Shown: in pieces, positions 18,004 through 26,133 of the stretch
How the letters are laid out: every line of letters begins with the position of its first letter
Position numbering within the stretch: position 1 is the first letter of the stretch
Source of the DNA: Streptomyces bikiniensis
GTDB taxonomy: Bacteria > Actinomycetota > Actinomycetes > Streptomycetales > Streptomycetaceae
Length of the DNA: 40,330 nucleotides
Reading direction: 5' to 3'
Assembly: GCA_000716465.1 (NCBI GenBank)
Contig: JNWL01000053.1
Span: 1 to 40,330 of the forward strand
Program-made: the position numbers and the translations under genes
Notes under the pieces: model-generated
The model's database searches: none
The model's input: only the letters and a program-made list of their open reading frames with translations
What the model was told of the DNA's origin: nothing

Positions 18004-18390
18004 CGAGCTACGGGCCCTCCGGCCGGGGGTCGCCCGCGGGGGGCGTGGGGAGCGTCTCGGACGGAGGCCCACACTAACGGCTGTGCGCGGAGCGGTCCGC
18101 CGCCCTGTGGACGGAGCTCCCGGGCCCCTGTGGACAGAGGGGACGGAACGGTCGCGGGGCGGAGGCCGGGGGCTCGGACGGCGCGGGCGGCCGGGAGGCC
18201 GGCCGGGGCTCCCCGGACACGCGGAACGGTCCGCCGCCCGTGGGGAGGCACAGGGGGCGGACCGTTCGGGGCGTCCTGGTGCGCGCGTCTCGGCGCGGTC
18301 CCGGTGGACGCGTCCCGGCTCGGGGTCCGGACGCGGTCGGGGGCCGGCGCTCGGGGCGGCGACGCAGGGGGTTTTTCGGACAGCGGCGGT
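18004..18390. other. 387-base spacer between whiB and the glycosyltransferase
   Basis: No gene. It contains the whiB terminator-like hairpin (18224-18267) and a second copy of that hairpin's 13-base core CGGTCCGCCGCCC at 18093-18105 (first copy 18227-18239). A weak minus-strand -10 (TAGTGT) near 18072-18077 could serve the glycosyltransferase. Confidence 0.5.
18224..18267 (-). terminator. Hairpin terminator downstream of whiB
   Basis: Perfect 12-base stem GAACGGTCCGCC (18224-18235) and GGCGGACCGTTC (18256-18267); CCC/GGG inside can extend it past a bulge. It lies about 120 bases beyond the whiB stop. Confidence 0.6.
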
Positions 18391-18654
18391 TCAGACGGCG
18401 GCCTTCTTCAGGCGGCGTCGCTCCCGCTCGGAGAGGCCGCCCCAGATGCCGAAGCGCTCGTCGTTCTGCAAGGCGTATTCGAGGCATTCGGAACGGACCT
18501 CGCAGGCGAGGCAGACCTTTTTGGCCTCGCGGGTCGAGCCGCCCTTCTCGGGGAAGAAGGACTCGGGATCGGTCTGGGCGCACAGCGCGCGCTCCTGCCA
18601 GCCGAGTTCCTCGTCCGCGTCCTCGACCAGCAGTTCCTGGAACAACTCGGTCAT
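18391..18654 (-). CDS. whiB: WhiB, sporulation regulator with [4Fe-4S] cluster
   Basis: 87 residues, the length of Streptomyces WhiB and near-identical to it as I recall. Cluster ligands are Cys25, Cys48, Cys51 and Cys57 (C...CxxC.....C). The Gly-Ile-Trp-Gly-Gly turn at 69-73 contacts sigma factor HrdB, and the basic tail SERERRRLKKAAV contacts DNA. WhiB acts with WhiA to trigger growth arrest and septation of aerial hyphae. A canonical promoter lies 72 bases upstream of the start codon. The mycobacterial orthologue WhiB2 sits in an equivalent gene order beside fbiA. Start ATG 18654 matches the family. Confidence 0.97.
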   Translation of the reverse strand: MTELFQELLVEDADEELGWQERALCAQTDPESFFPEKGGSTREAKKVCLACEVRSECLEYALQNDERFGIWGGLSERERRRLKKAAV

Positions 18655-18725
18655 GTGCGCCCCTCGTCTGTTCTGTGCGTCCCCGTGGAGTTGCCGTGCG
18701 AACACGGCCGAACGACACGAGTGAA

Positions 18726-18754
18726 ATTACAAGTTCGTGCTCTGTGCGAGTCAA
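18726..18754 (-). promoter_or_regulatory. whiB promoter (HrdB type)
   Basis: Minus strand: -35 TTGACT (18749-18754), 17-base spacer, -10 TGTAAT (18726-18731). The predicted start is near 18719, giving a leader of about 65 bases. A GACAC word, the core recognised by WhiA, occurs at 18708-18712 and another near 18828; five-base words are too common to be proof. Confidence 0.7.
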
Positions 18755-19098
18755 GCTGAGATCTGCTATCGGGCCCCGTATTCACTCTGCGGAACCAAGC
18801 GTATGCGGTAAGTGCTCAAATCACCAAAAACCGTGACACAGGGTACCGATGCGACCGTGCGGCACGGCCTCCACGAAGAAGGACGACCGAGGCGTGGATC
18901 TTGTTGCGATCCAGCCACGGAAGCGATCCGGATCACAGTCGGGTCACGAGCCGCCCCCTGTCCGGACCGACACGCGCGCACCACCGCGTTCGCGGGCACG
19001 GTCGAAGCGCCATCTCTCCTGGTCCGCGCATGAGCAAACCTTTCTCCAGAGAGGGCAACCGGATGAGGTGAAACATTACCGCCAAATCGGGCATTGAG
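18755..19098. other. Long whiB-cdo intergenic region
   Basis: No gene seen between the whiB promoter and the cdo-side promoter. Together with the flanking promoters it makes a long noncoding divergent region, lower in G+C than its surroundings near 18720-18850. It includes an inverted pair around GGATC/GATCC (18897-18940). A second developmental whiB promoter is expected here from the family, but I could not place it. Confidence 0.4.
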
Positions 19099-19128
19099 TT
19101 GACAGTCGGGTACCCCTCCGGCCACCTT
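19099..19128 (+). promoter_or_regulatory. Promoter of the cysteine leader-cdo unit
   Basis: Perfect -35 TTGACA at 19099-19104. The best -10 candidate is CACCTT (19123-19128, 18-base spacer), which keeps only the key A and final T. This would start transcription at or next to A19136, the first base of the polycysteine ORF, making its mRNA leaderless. The -10 lies inside a dyad, GCCACCtttGGTGGC (19121-19135). Confidence 0.5.
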
Positions 19129-19135
19129 TGGTGGC
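19121..19135. promoter_or_regulatory. Dyad GCCACC-ttt-GGTGGC abutting the leader ATG
   Basis: A perfect 6+3+6 inverted repeat whose last base is immediately before ATG 19136. As DNA it covers the -10 region and could be an operator. If transcription starts further upstream, it would instead be an RNA hairpin against the start codon. Confidence 0.4.
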
Positions 19136-19228
19136 ATGCCAGCGACCGCAGCGCCCTCCGCGACCCACAGCCGTGGGTTCCGCCGCGCTGTCCAGGCGCG
19201 CTGTTGCTGTTGCTGTCCCAGCTGTTGA
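19136..19228 (+). CDS. Polycysteine leader peptide upstream of cysteine dioxygenase
   Basis: A 30-codon ORF: ATG CCA GCG ACC GCA ... reading MPATAAPSATHSRGFRRAVQ then Ala-Arg and five consecutive Cys codons (19202-19216, alternating TGT and TGC), Pro, Ser, Cys, stop TGA (19226-19228). Six of the last eight residues are Cys, in a genome where Cys is rare. The stop overlaps the ATG of a second ORF (TGATG). No Shine-Dalgarno is present, and a TTGACA promoter is placed for a leaderless start. It is followed by an enzyme that degrades cysteine. Polycysteine leaderless ORFs act as cysteine-responsive attenuators in mycobacteria; a similar role here is inference. Confidence 0.75.
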   Translation: MPATAAPSATHSRGFRRAVQARCCCCCPSC

Positions 19229-19353
19229 TGCCGCAGAGCTCCAGCTTCTTCCTCCCTGCGTCACCCCGTGCGACCCGGCACCACCCGTGTCACCGCTCCC
19301 CCCGTGACCCCCCACCGCTTCTGTTTCTGCTGAGGAACCACCCCACCCCATGA
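19228..19353 (+). CDS. Second small ORF coupling the Cys leader to cdo
   Basis: A 41-codon ORF beginning MPQSSSFFLPASPR and ending RNHPTP. Its ATG overlaps the stop of the polycysteine ORF (TGATG). Its stop TGA (19351-19353) overlaps the ATG of the dioxygenase gene (ATGA, 19350-19353). It has no recognisable domain; it is Pro/Ser-rich with the Leu-rich stretch PPPLLFLLRN and one Cys. Its position as a bridge suggests that its translation, rather than its product, matters: ribosomes finishing the first ORF could reinitiate here and then at cdo. It could also be a chance open frame; the exact overlaps at both ends argue mildly against that. Confidence 0.5.
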   Translation: MPQSSSFFLPASPRATRHHPCHRSPRDPPPLLFLLRNHPTP

Positions 19354-19865
19354 ACATGGACAGCGACCTCCAGATCGCCGGCGACATCATGGAGGTCCCC
19401 CACCTCCTCCAGCCCGAGCGCGTCCACCCCGTGACCGTGGCCGACTTCGCCGGCCTCGCGCGCTCCATCGCCGGGGACCGCTCCCAGTGGGCCCCGCACG
19501 TCGAGTACGACGCCACCACCCGCTGGTACCACCGCCTGCGCACCGGGCCGGGCTACGAGGTCTGGCTGCTCTCCTGGGTGCCCGGACAGGGCAGCGGGCT
19601 CCACGACCACGGCGTCTCCTCCGGCGTCCTCACCGTCCTGGAGGGCGAGCTGACGGAGCGTACGGACCGGGGCGTGCGGACGCTCGCCGGCGGCGCGCAG
19701 CGCGTGTTCGCGCCCGGGTACGTCCACGAGGTCGTCAACGACTCCCTGGAGCCGGCCGTCAGCCTGCACGTCTACTTCCCGGGCCTGACCGAGATGCCCA
19801 TGCACGAGTCGCTCCGCGCGCAGTGCGCCCCCGCCCCGGAGGCGCCCGGAGTGATCGTCGCCTGA
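19350..19865 (+). CDS. cdo: Cysteine dioxygenase family protein
   Basis: A 171-residue cupin that oxidises L-cysteine to cysteine sulfinate using Fe(II) and O2. The three-His iron site is visible: His85 and His87 in GSGLHDHGVSSG, and His126 in APGYVHEVVND. The Ser138-x-His140-x-Tyr142 triad of cysteine dioxygenases follows in VSLHVYFPG. GAGGAA (19332-19337) precedes ATG 19350. Upstream lies a polycysteine leader ORF chain that ends on this ATG, suggesting control by cysteine or Cys-tRNA level. Thirteen bases separate it from fbiA, so the F420 genes may be in the same transcript. Thiol dioxygenases with other substrates share the fold, so specificity is inferred from the triad and the leader. 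Confidence 0.88.
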   Translation: MNMDSDLQIAGDIMEVPHLLQPERVHPVTVADFAGLARSIAGDRSQWAPHVEYDATTRWYHRLRTGPGYEVWLLSWVPGQGSGLHDHGVSSGVLTVLEGELTERTDRGVRTLAGGAQRVFAPGYVHEVVNDSLEPAVSLHVYFPGLTEMPMHESLRAQCAPAPEAPGVIVA

Positions 19866-19878
19866 CACACTGCCGTAC

Positions 19879-20835
19879 ATGCGCATTGTGGTTCTGGCAG
19901 GCGGCATCGGTGGTGCCCGGTTCCTTCGCGGCCTCAAGCAGGCCGCCCCGGACGCGGAGATCACGGTCGTCGGCAACACCGGTGACGACATCCATCTCTT
20001 CGGGCTGAAGGTCTGCCCCGACCTGGACACGGTGATGTACACCCTCGGCGGGGGCATCAACGAGGAGCAGGGCTGGGGACGTACGGACGAGTCCTTCACC
20101 GTCAAGGAGGAGCTCGCGGCGTACGGCGTCGGACCCGAGTGGTTCGGCCTCGGCGACCGGGACTTCGCGACCCACATCGTCCGCACCCAGATGCTCGCCG
20201 CGGGCTACCCGCTGAGCGCCGTCACCGAGGCGCTGTGCGCCCGCTGGCAGCCGGGCGTCCGCCTGCTCCCCATGTCCGACGACCGCGTCGAGACCCACGT
20301 GGCCATCGAGGTCGACGGCGAGCGGCGGGCGGTGCACTTCCAGGAGTACTGGGTGAAGCTGCGCGCCTCCGTCGACGCGAAGGCCGTCGTGCCGGTCGGC
20401 GCGGAGGCCGCGAAGCCGGCGCCGGGCGTCCTGGAGGCCGTCGCGGAGGCGGACGTCATCCTCTTCCCGCCGTCCAACCCGGTCGTCTCCGTCGGCACGA
20501 TCCTGGCCGTGCCCGGCATCCGCGAGGCGGTCGCCGCGGCCGGGGCGCCGGTCGTGGGCCTCTCCCCCATCGTCGGGGACGCGCCCGTGCGCGGCATGGC
20601 CGACAAGGTCCTCGCGGCGGTGGGCGTGGAGTCCACGGCGGCGGCGGTGGCCCTGCACTACGGCACCGGGCTGCTTGACGGCTGGCTCGTGGACACCGTG
20701 GACGCGGGCGCGGTCGCGGACGTCGAGGCGGCGGGCATCCCCTGCCGGGCGGTGCCGCTGATGATGACGGACGCGGACGCGACGGCCGCGATGGCGCGCG
20801 CGGCGCTCGCCCTCGCCGAGGAGGTGCGCGGATGA
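19879..20835 (+). CDS. fbiA: 2-phospho-L-lactate (phosphoenolpyruvate) transferase, coenzyme F420 biosynthesis
   Basis: A 318-residue CofD/FbiA enzyme. It joins the activated phosphoenolpyruvate (or phospholactate) unit carried on a guanosine nucleotide to the deazaflavin Fo, giving dehydro-F420-0 or F420-0. The N-terminal [19 protein letters not shown] nucleotide loop, [29 protein letters not shown] and the [19 protein letters not shown] segment are family hallmarks. The length fits FbiA. Its last codons overlap the start of fbiB (ATGA, 20832-20835), so the two are translationally coupled. F420 serves redox enzymes, including many antibiotic tailoring steps in Streptomyces. Confidence 0.96.
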   Translation: MRIVVLAGGIGGARFLRGLKQAAPDAEITVVGNTGDDIHLFGLKVCPDLDTVMYTLGGGINEEQGWGRTDESFTVKEELAAYGVGPEWFGLGDRDFATHIVRTQMLAAGYPLSAVTEALCARWQPGVRLLPMSDDRVETHVAIEVDGERRAVHFQEYWVKLRASVDAKAVVPVGAEAAKPAPGVLEAVAEADVILFPPSNPVVSVGTILAVPGIREAVAAAGAPVVGLSPIVGDAPVRGMADKVLAAVGVESTAAAVALHYGTGLLDGWLVDTVDAGAVADVEAAGIPCRAVPLMMTDADATAAMARAALALAEEVRG

Positions 20836-22145
20836 CCGCCGCCCCCTCCGCGCCCTCGTACCGGGTGTGGGCGCTGCCCGGGCTTCCCGAGGTGGCGGCC
20901 GGGGACGACCTGGCCGAGCTGATCGCCTCCGCCTCCCCGGGACTGGCCGACGGGGACGTGCTGCTCGTCACCTCCAAGATCGTGAGCAAGGCGGAGGGGC
21001 GGGTGGTCGCCGCCGCCGACCGCGAGGAGGCCATCGACGCCGAGACGGTACGGGTGGTGGCGCGGCGCGGCACCCTGCGGATCGTCGAGAACCGGCAGGG
21101 GCTCGTCATGGCCGCCGCCGGGGTCGACGCCTCCAACACCCCCGCCGGGACGGTCCTCCTGCTCCCCGAGGACCCGGACGCCTCGGCCCGCCGGATCCGC
21201 GGGGGGCTGCGCGAGGCGCTCGGCGTGGACGTGGGCGTCGTCGTCACGGACACCTTCGGGCGCCCCTGGCGCGGGGGACTCACGGACGTGGCGATCGGGG
21301 CGGCCGGGGTGCGGGTCCTGGACGACCTGCGCGGCGGGACCGACGCGCACGGCAACCCGCTGAGCGCGACCGTGGTCGCCACCGCCGACGAACTCGCCGC
21401 CGCCGGGGACCTGGTGAAGGGCAAGGCGGCCGGGCTTCCGGTGGCCGTCGTCCGGGGCCTGCCGCACGTGGTGGGCGGGGACGGGGAGCCGGGCGCACGC
21501 GCGCTCGTGCGGAGCGCCGCCGACGACATGTTCCGGCTGGGCACCTCCGAGGCCGTACGGGAGGCGGTGACGCTGCGGCGGACCGTACGGGAGTTCACGG
21601 CCGATCCGGTCGACCCGGGGGCGGTGCGGCGCGCGGTCGCCGCGGCCGTGACGGCGCCGGCCCCGCACCACACGACGCCGTGGCGGTTCGTGCTCCTGGA
21701 GTCGGCGGAGTCACGGACGCGGCTGCTCGACGCGATGCGGGAGGCGTGGATCGCGGACCTGCGCCGGGACGGCAGGTCCGAGGAGTCGATCGCGAAGCGG
21801 GTGCGGCGCGGGGACGTCCTGCGCGACGCGCCCCACCTGGCCGTCCCCTGCCTGGTCATGGACGGCTCCCACCACTACGGCGACCCGCGCCGGGACACCG
21901 CCGAGCGCGAGATGTTCCTGGTCGCGGCGGGCGCGGGCGTGCAGAACTTCCTGGTGGCGCTCGCGGGCGAACGGCTCGGCTCGGCATGGGTGTCCTCGAC
22001 GATGTTCTGCCGGGACGTCGTACGGGAGGTCCTCGACCTGCCCGACGACTGGGACCCGCTCGGCGCGGTGGCGATCGGACACCCGGCGGCCCCGCCCCGG
22101 GAGCGGGCGGCGCGGACGGCGGCGGAGTTCGTCGAGGTGCGCTGA
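20832..22145 (+). CDS. fbiB: Bifunctional F420-0:glutamate ligase / FMN-dependent dehydro-F420-0 reductase
   Basis: A 437-residue fusion. Residues about 10-245 form the CofE ligase that adds the glutamate tail: [53 protein letters not shown] and [19 protein letters not shown]. Residues about 250-437 form a nitroreductase-like FMN domain ([20 protein letters not shown] ... [13 protein letters not shown]), which in mycobacterial FbiB reduces dehydro-F420-0. The two-domain layout is the actinobacterial form; archaeal CofE lacks the second domain. The start overlaps fbiA by 4 bases. It converges with a DNA glycosylase gene (35 bases between stops). Confidence 0.95.
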   Translation: MTAAPSAPSYRVWALPGLPEVAAGDDLAELIASASPGLADGDVLLVTSKIVSKAEGRVVAAADREEAIDAETVRVVARRGTLRIVENRQGLVMAAAGVDASNTPAGTVLLLPEDPDASARRIRGGLREALGVDVGVVVTDTFGRPWRGGLTDVAIGAAGVRVLDDLRGGTDAHGNPLSATVVATADELAAAGDLVKGKAAGLPVAVVRGLPHVVGGDGEPGARALVRSAADDMFRLGTSEAVREAVTLRRTVREFTADPVDPGAVRRAVAAAVTAPAPHHTTPWRFVLLESAESRTRLLDAMREAWIADLRRDGRSEESIAKRVRRGDVLRDAPHLAVPCLVMDGSHHYGDPRRDTAEREMFLVAAGAGVQNFLVALAGERLGSAWVSSTMFCRDVVREVLDLPDDWDPLGAVAIGHPAAPPRERAARTAAEFVEVR

Positions 22146-22180
22146 CCCCGCCGGACGGGCCCCGCGCGGCCGGAGGGCGG

Positions 22181-23152
22181 TCAGAGGGCCGCGATGTTCC
22201 CCGGGGTCATCCGGGGTGCCCTGCGGGGCGGGATGCGGCCGCTGAGGAGGATCAGGCGGGCGGCCCGGTGGCGCTGGCCCCCGTAGGGGGCCAGGAGGTC
22301 GAGCATGGCCGCGTCGTCGGCCGTGCGGTCGCCCGCGAGGGCCCAGCCGACGATGCCGGGCAGGTGGTAGTCGCCGGTGGTGACCTCGTCGGGGGCGCCG
22401 TGGGTGCGCTGGACCACCTCGGCGCTCGTCCAGGGGCCGACGCCCGGGATCAGCTCCAGGCGTTTCCGGGCCTCGGCCGGGGTCATGTCCGCGGCCTCCT
22501 CCATGCGACGGGCCACCCGGCACGCGCGCAGGATCGTCGCGGCCCGCTTGTCGTCCACGCCCGCGCGGTGCCACTCCCAGGACGGAATCAGGCTCCACGC
22601 GCGCGCGTCCGGCATGACGTGCATGCCGTCGGGGGCCGGACCCGGCGCCGGCTCCCCGTACTTCCGTACGAGCAGCCGCCAGGCCCGGTACGCCTCGTCC
22701 GTCGTGACCTTCTGCTCCAGGACCGACGGGATCAGCGCCTCCAGGACCAGGCCGGTGCGGAGGAGGCGGAGGCCGGGGCGGCGGCGGTGGACCGCGGCGA
22801 GCAGCTTGTGGCGGGGCGTGAAGGCGGCCGGGTCGTCCTCGGCTCCGAGCAGCGCCGGGAGGCGGTCCAGGAGCCAGGCGGCGCCCTCGCCCCACGCGTG
22901 GGCCTCCGCGGTGCCGTCCCGGGCGGTGACGCGGAGGGTCCCCGGGCCCTCGGGGGTCCGGCTGGCCCGCCAGAACGAGCCGTCCCGGGCCGCCCGGTAG
23001 GCGGGGTCCGCGGGGCCCCGGCGGAGGGGGCCGAGGGTGAGGGCGAGGTCCGTTCCCGGGGGGAGGGGGTGGGAGCGGGTGAGCGGTGCGGGGGTGCGGC
23101 CGGTCACCCGTACGGGTGCGGTGGTGGGTCTCTGGGGGAAGCGGCCGGCCAT
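22181..23152 (-). CDS. DNA-3-methyladenine glycosylase 2 family (AlkA/HhH-GPD) protein
   Basis: A 323-residue base-excision repair enzyme predicted to remove alkylated purines. The HhH-GPD domain is in the C-terminal half: LIPSVLEQKVTTDEAYRAW, helix-hairpin-helix RKRLELIPGVGPWTSAEVVQ, and TTGDYHLPGIVGWALAGDRT, where the Asp after Gly is the likely catalytic residue. The Arg-rich ARLILLSGRIPPRRAPRM tail follows. ATG 23152 gives the usual MAGRF start; 36 extra in-frame residues upstream are low-complexity. There is no obvious tie to the glycan genes around it. Confidence 0.88.
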   Translation of the reverse strand: MAGRFPQRPTTAPVRVTGRTPAPLTRSHPLPPGTDLALTLGPLRRGPADPAYRAARDGSFWRASRTPEGPGTLRVTARDGTAEAHAWGEGAAWLLDRLPALLGAEDDPAAFTPRHKLLAAVHRRRPGLRLLRTGLVLEALIPSVLEQKVTTDEAYRAWRLLVRKYGEPAPGPAPDGMHVMPDARAWSLIPSWEWHRAGVDDKRAATILRACRVARRMEEAADMTPAEARKRLELIPGVGPWTSAEVVQRTHGAPDEVTTGDYHLPGIVGWALAGDRTADDAAMLDLLAPYGGQRHRAARLILLSGRIPPRRAPRMTPGNIAAL

Positions 23153-23168
23153 GGGACGAGCGTAGTCG

Positions 23169-23194
23169 GGCGGGGGACCTCCGGTGCCCCCGCC
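23169..23194 (-). terminator. Hairpin terminator after the NDP-sugar pyrophosphorylase
   Basis: GGCGGGGGACC (23169-23179) and GGT-g-CCCCCGCC (23183-23194) form an 11-bp stem with one bulge and a 3-base loop, 15 bases beyond the stop at 23209. Confidence 0.65.
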
Positions 23195-23208
23195 GTCCTC
23201 CCCCGGTC

Positions 23209-24291
23209 CTACTGGTCCGACGAGAAGCGCACCGTGCCCGCCGGGAGGGTGGCGTCGCACCAGACGCGGATGCCGTCGCGGAGTTCGTTGTCGGCGCCGA
23301 TCCGGGCGCCGTCGCCGATGACCGCCCCGCTGAGGACCGTACGCGCGCCTATGCGGGCACCCGCGCCGATCAGGGAGTCGGTGATCACCGCGCCCGGTTC
23401 GACGACCGCGCCCGCGAGGAGCGTGGAGCCCGTGATGCGGGCGCCCTCGCCGACCACCGCGCCCGCGCCGACGACCGTGCCGGCGGTCAGCTTGGCGTCC
23501 GGGGCGACGCGCGCCGACGGCAGCACCAGGCGGTCGCCGCAGCGGCCCGGGACGGCCGGGGACGGCGCGCGGCCGAGGACCAGGTCGGCGGAGCCGCGCA
23601 CGAAGGCCTGCGGGGTGCCGAGGTCCAGCCAGTACGTGGAGTCGACCATGCCCTGGAGGTGGGCGCCGGAGGCCAGGAGTTCCGGGAAGGTCTCACGCTC
23701 GACCGAGACCGGGCGCCCGGTGGGGATGGTGTCGATGACCGAGCGGCGGAAGACGTACGCGCCCGCGTTGATCTGGTCGGTGACGATCTCCTCGGGCGTC
23801 TGCGGCTTCTCCAGGAAGGCCGTGACGCGGCCGGTGGGGTCCGTGGGGACCAGGCCGAAGGCCCGCGGGTCGTCCACCCGAGTGAGGTGGAGCGAGACGT
23901 CCGCGCCGGAGGAGGAGTGGGTGTCGACCAGGGCCCCGATGTCGAGGCCCGTGAGGATGTCCCCGTTGAAGATGAGGACCGGGTCGTCGGGCCCCGAGCG
24001 CAGGCGCGAGGCCACGTTGCGTATCGCGCCGCCGGTGCCCAGGGGCTCCTCCTCGGTGACGTACTCCAGGCTCAGGCCGAGCTCGGAGCCGTCGCCGAAG
24101 TGCGGCTCGAAGACCTCGGCCAGGTAGGAGGTGGCGAGCACGATGTGCTCGACGCCGGCGGCGCGGGCGCGGGCCAGCTGGTGCGTCAGGAAGGGGACGC
24201 CCGCCGCGGGGACCATGGGCTTGGGCGTGTTGACCGTGAGGGGCCGCAGCCGTGTCCCCTTGCCACCGACCAGGAGGATCGCTTCTGTCAC
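23209..24291 (-). CDS. Sugar-1-phosphate nucleotidyltransferase (mannose-1-P guanylyltransferase-like)
   Basis: A 360-residue two-domain enzyme. The N-terminal nucleotidyltransferase domain starts AILLVGGKGTRLRPLTVNTP (Gly9-Pro17 signature) and contains GTGGAIRNVAS and LIFNGDILTGLDI, with the metal-binding Asp. From about residue 255 there are left-handed beta-helix hexapeptide repeats (for example GAGAVVGEGARITGSTLLAG). The family includes GDP-mannose pyrophosphorylase; the mycobacterial gene in the equivalent place is called manC, and supply of a nucleotide mannose from manA and manB is the natural inference. Exact base and sugar specificity cannot be read, so no symbol is given. GTG 24291 is the start; the ribosome-binding site is weak. 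Confidence 0.88.
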   Translation of the reverse strand: MTEAILLVGGKGTRLRPLTVNTPKPMVPAAGVPFLTHQLARARAAGVEHIVLATSYLAEVFEPHFGDGSELGLSLEYVTEEEPLGTGGAIRNVASRLRSGPDDPVLIFNGDILTGLDIGALVDTHSSSGADVSLHLTRVDDPRAFGLVPTDPTGRVTAFLEKPQTPEEIVTDQINAGAYVFRRSVIDTIPTGRPVSVERETFPELLASGAHLQGMVDSTYWLDLGTPQAFVRGSADLVLGRAPSPAVPGRCGDRLVLPSARVAPDAKLTAGTVVGAGAVVGEGARITGSTLLAGAVVEPGAVITDSLIGAGARIGARTVLSGAVIGDGARIGADNELRDGIRVWCDATLPAGTVRFSSDQ

Positions 24292-24354
24292 CTTGTCGTC
24301 TCTGCTTCCTGTCCGGGGCCGTCGGCACGTCCGTTTTCGGTCGTCCCTGCGATA

Positions 24355-24364
24355 TGACCGGTCA
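24355..24364. promoter_or_regulatory. Palindrome TGACCGGTCA between the pyrophosphorylase and amidase genes
   Basis: A perfect 10-base palindrome about 64 bases upstream of the pyrophosphorylase start, the kind of site bound by TetR-type dimers. Nothing else supports it. Confidence 0.3.
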
Positions 24365-24397
24365 GTTTATGCAGAGGGTTGCCCCGGTGGTCCCCCT

Positions 24398-26071
24398 CTA
24401 CCTCCCCTGGTACGACGCCGCGCTCGTCCGGGCCGTGCCGAGCTTGCCGTACAGAAGCGATCCGGGACAGTCCGTGGCGAATCCGTCACGGTGTCCGGCG
24501 ATGGCGTGGAACGTGACCTTCTTGCCCTTCGCGTACAGGTTCCCGCCGCCCGAGGTCAGGGTCACCGTCCCCTTGGGGTTGATCCCGTGGAGTCCGAGTT
24601 TCCAGGCCGTCAGGCGGGCCACGGCGGTCACGGAGGCGGCCGGCGGGGCGGTCGTGCTGAAGGTGCCGAGGACGGCGATGCCCATGGTGCTGGTGTTGAA
24701 CCCGAGGGTGTGCGCGCCGAGCACCGGCTTGTCCACGCCGCCCGCCCGGCCCTCGTAGATGTTGCCGCACTTGTCGATGGCGAAGTTGTAGCCGAAGTCC
24801 CGCCATCCGCTGCTCAGGACGTGGTAGCGGTAGATGCTGCGCAGGACGGAGGGGGCCTGGGCGCAGGTGTAGTTGTTGCCGGTGGCGCTGTGGTGGACGA
24901 AGGCCGCCTTGATCGTGTTCGTGTAGACGAAGGTCTTCTCGCGGATCGACTCGTCCGCGCCCCAGCCCTTGCGGGTGACGATCGCGGGACGGGGGCCGAT
25001 GTACGGCGCGGCCGCGGTCTGGGCCGGGGTCTTGGCCGGTTCCTGCGCCTCGGCGCCGGACGCCGGTGTGCGGGGCAGGAACGGGGGCAGGTACGCGGCC
25101 GCGGCCTCGACCGCCTCCTTCGACGCGGCCGGGAGCCAGGGCGCGGCGTACGAGGTGAGCTGCGAGTTGATCGCGCCCAGGCCCGCGAGGAGCCCGGAGA
25201 GGGACGGGGCGGCCGGGGGAGCGGTCGGGGGGACGGCCGAGGGGGCGGCCAGGGCGGTCGGGAGCGCGACGGCCGCCGGGATGGTGACGGCCGGGGCCGG
25301 GACCTGGGTGGGTGCCGGGGTCGGGACCTGGGCGGGTGCCGGGGCCGGCGCCGGGGGCAGCGGGGCCTCCGGAACCGCGGCCGTGCGGGGCTGCGGCGGG
25401 GCGGCCTCCGTGGCCGGCTCCGCGGACCCGGCCGCGACCTGCTCGACCTCCGTACCCGTACCCGTACCCGTACCCGGCTCCGTCTCCAGGACCGGTTCCG
25501 TGTCCGTCGGCGCCTCCGGGCCCTCGCCCGGGTCCACGAGTTCCAGGCGCAGGCCGGCCGGGAGCGGCGGCGCGCCGCCCGTTCCGCCCGCCTCCGCCCG
25601 TACGCGGATCTCGACGCCGTCCGAGTCGCCCACCCACAGCGGGGCCGTGGAGCCGCGGAGCGCCCGTGAGGTGCCCTCCGCGCTGTCCGGGTCGGCGCCG
25701 TGCTCGTCGTTGTGGGTCTCCACGTCCTGCCACTCCGACCAGGTGTCCGTGCCGGTGGCCCGGGTGCGGACCTGCACGGTGCCGTGCAGCGGGACCCGTG
25801 GGTCGTCCCAGACCACGCCCACGAGCGAGAAGGGTTCGACGTCGCGCCGGGTCAGGCCCTGCTCCCCCGGGCCGCCGGCCCGCGAGGAGGGGCCCAGCGG
25901 GCCGAGCGGCAGGGACTGGGTGGAGCCCGACAGGTCGGGCGCGGGGGGCAGCGCGGAGGCCGCCGGTGGCTGCACGAGCACCTCGGCCGCCGCGGGCGCG
26001 GCGGAGGAGACCGGCAGGGCGAGTACCGCCGCGCAGGTGACGGCGATCGAGGAGGCGAGTGAGGCACGCAT
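24398..26071 (-). CDS. Secreted N-acetylmuramoyl-L-alanine amidase, PGRP type
   Basis: 557 residues. MRASLASSIAVTCAAVLALP and the following Ala-rich stretch form a signal peptide with likely cleavage near 28-30. A middle Pro/Ala/Thr/Val-rich linker (about 200-330) contains repeated Pro-Ala-Pro words. The C-terminal zinc amidase domain (about 370-550) has AAFVHHSATGNNYTCAQAP, FGYNFAIDKCGNIYEGRAGG, GAHTLGFNTSTMGIAVLG and FHAIAGHRDGFATDCPGSLL, giving the His-His...Tyr...His...Cys pattern of peptidoglycan-recognition amidases. It would cleave the stem peptide from muramic acid outside the membrane, in wall remodelling. ATG 26071 begins the signal peptide. Confidence 0.92.
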   Translation of the reverse strand: MRASLASSIAVTCAAVLALPVSSAAPAAAEVLVQPPAASALPPAPDLSGSTQSLPLGPLGPSSRAGGPGEQGLTRRDVEPFSLVGVVWDDPRVPLHGTVQVRTRATGTDTWSEWQDVETHNDEHGADPDSAEGTSRALRGSTAPLWVGDSDGVEIRVRAEAGGTGGAPPLPAGLRLELVDPGEGPEAPTDTEPVLETEPGTGTGTGTEVEQVAAGSAEPATEAAPPQPRTAAVPEAPLPPAPAPAPAQVPTPAPTQVPAPAVTIPAAVALPTALAAPSAVPPTAPPAAPSLSGLLAGLGAINSQLTSYAAPWLPAASKEAVEAAAAYLPPFLPRTPASGAEAQEPAKTPAQTAAAPYIGPRPAIVTRKGWGADESIREKTFVYTNTIKAAFVHHSATGNNYTCAQAPSVLRSIYRYHVLSSGWRDFGYNFAIDKCGNIYEGRAGGVDKPVLGAHTLGFNTSTMGIAVLGTFSTTAPPAASVTAVARLTAWKLGLHGINPKGTVTLTSGGGNLYAKGKKVTFHAIAGHRDGFATDCPGSLLYGKLGTARTSAASYQGR

Positions 26072-26133
26072 GGGCCGATCGTGCGTACCGCCGGGCCGTT
26101 CCGCGCGGCGGAACACCGCCCGGAAAGCGGCGG

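Noticed and set aside
19099..19353. 84-residue ORF beginning at 19099
   Set aside because: Its start lies on the TTGACA promoter element. Only the part from ATG 19228 is kept as a possible coupled ORF.
22146..22180. Terminator between fbiB and the DNA glycosylase
   Set aside because: GC-rich, but no stem longer than a few bases could be drawn.
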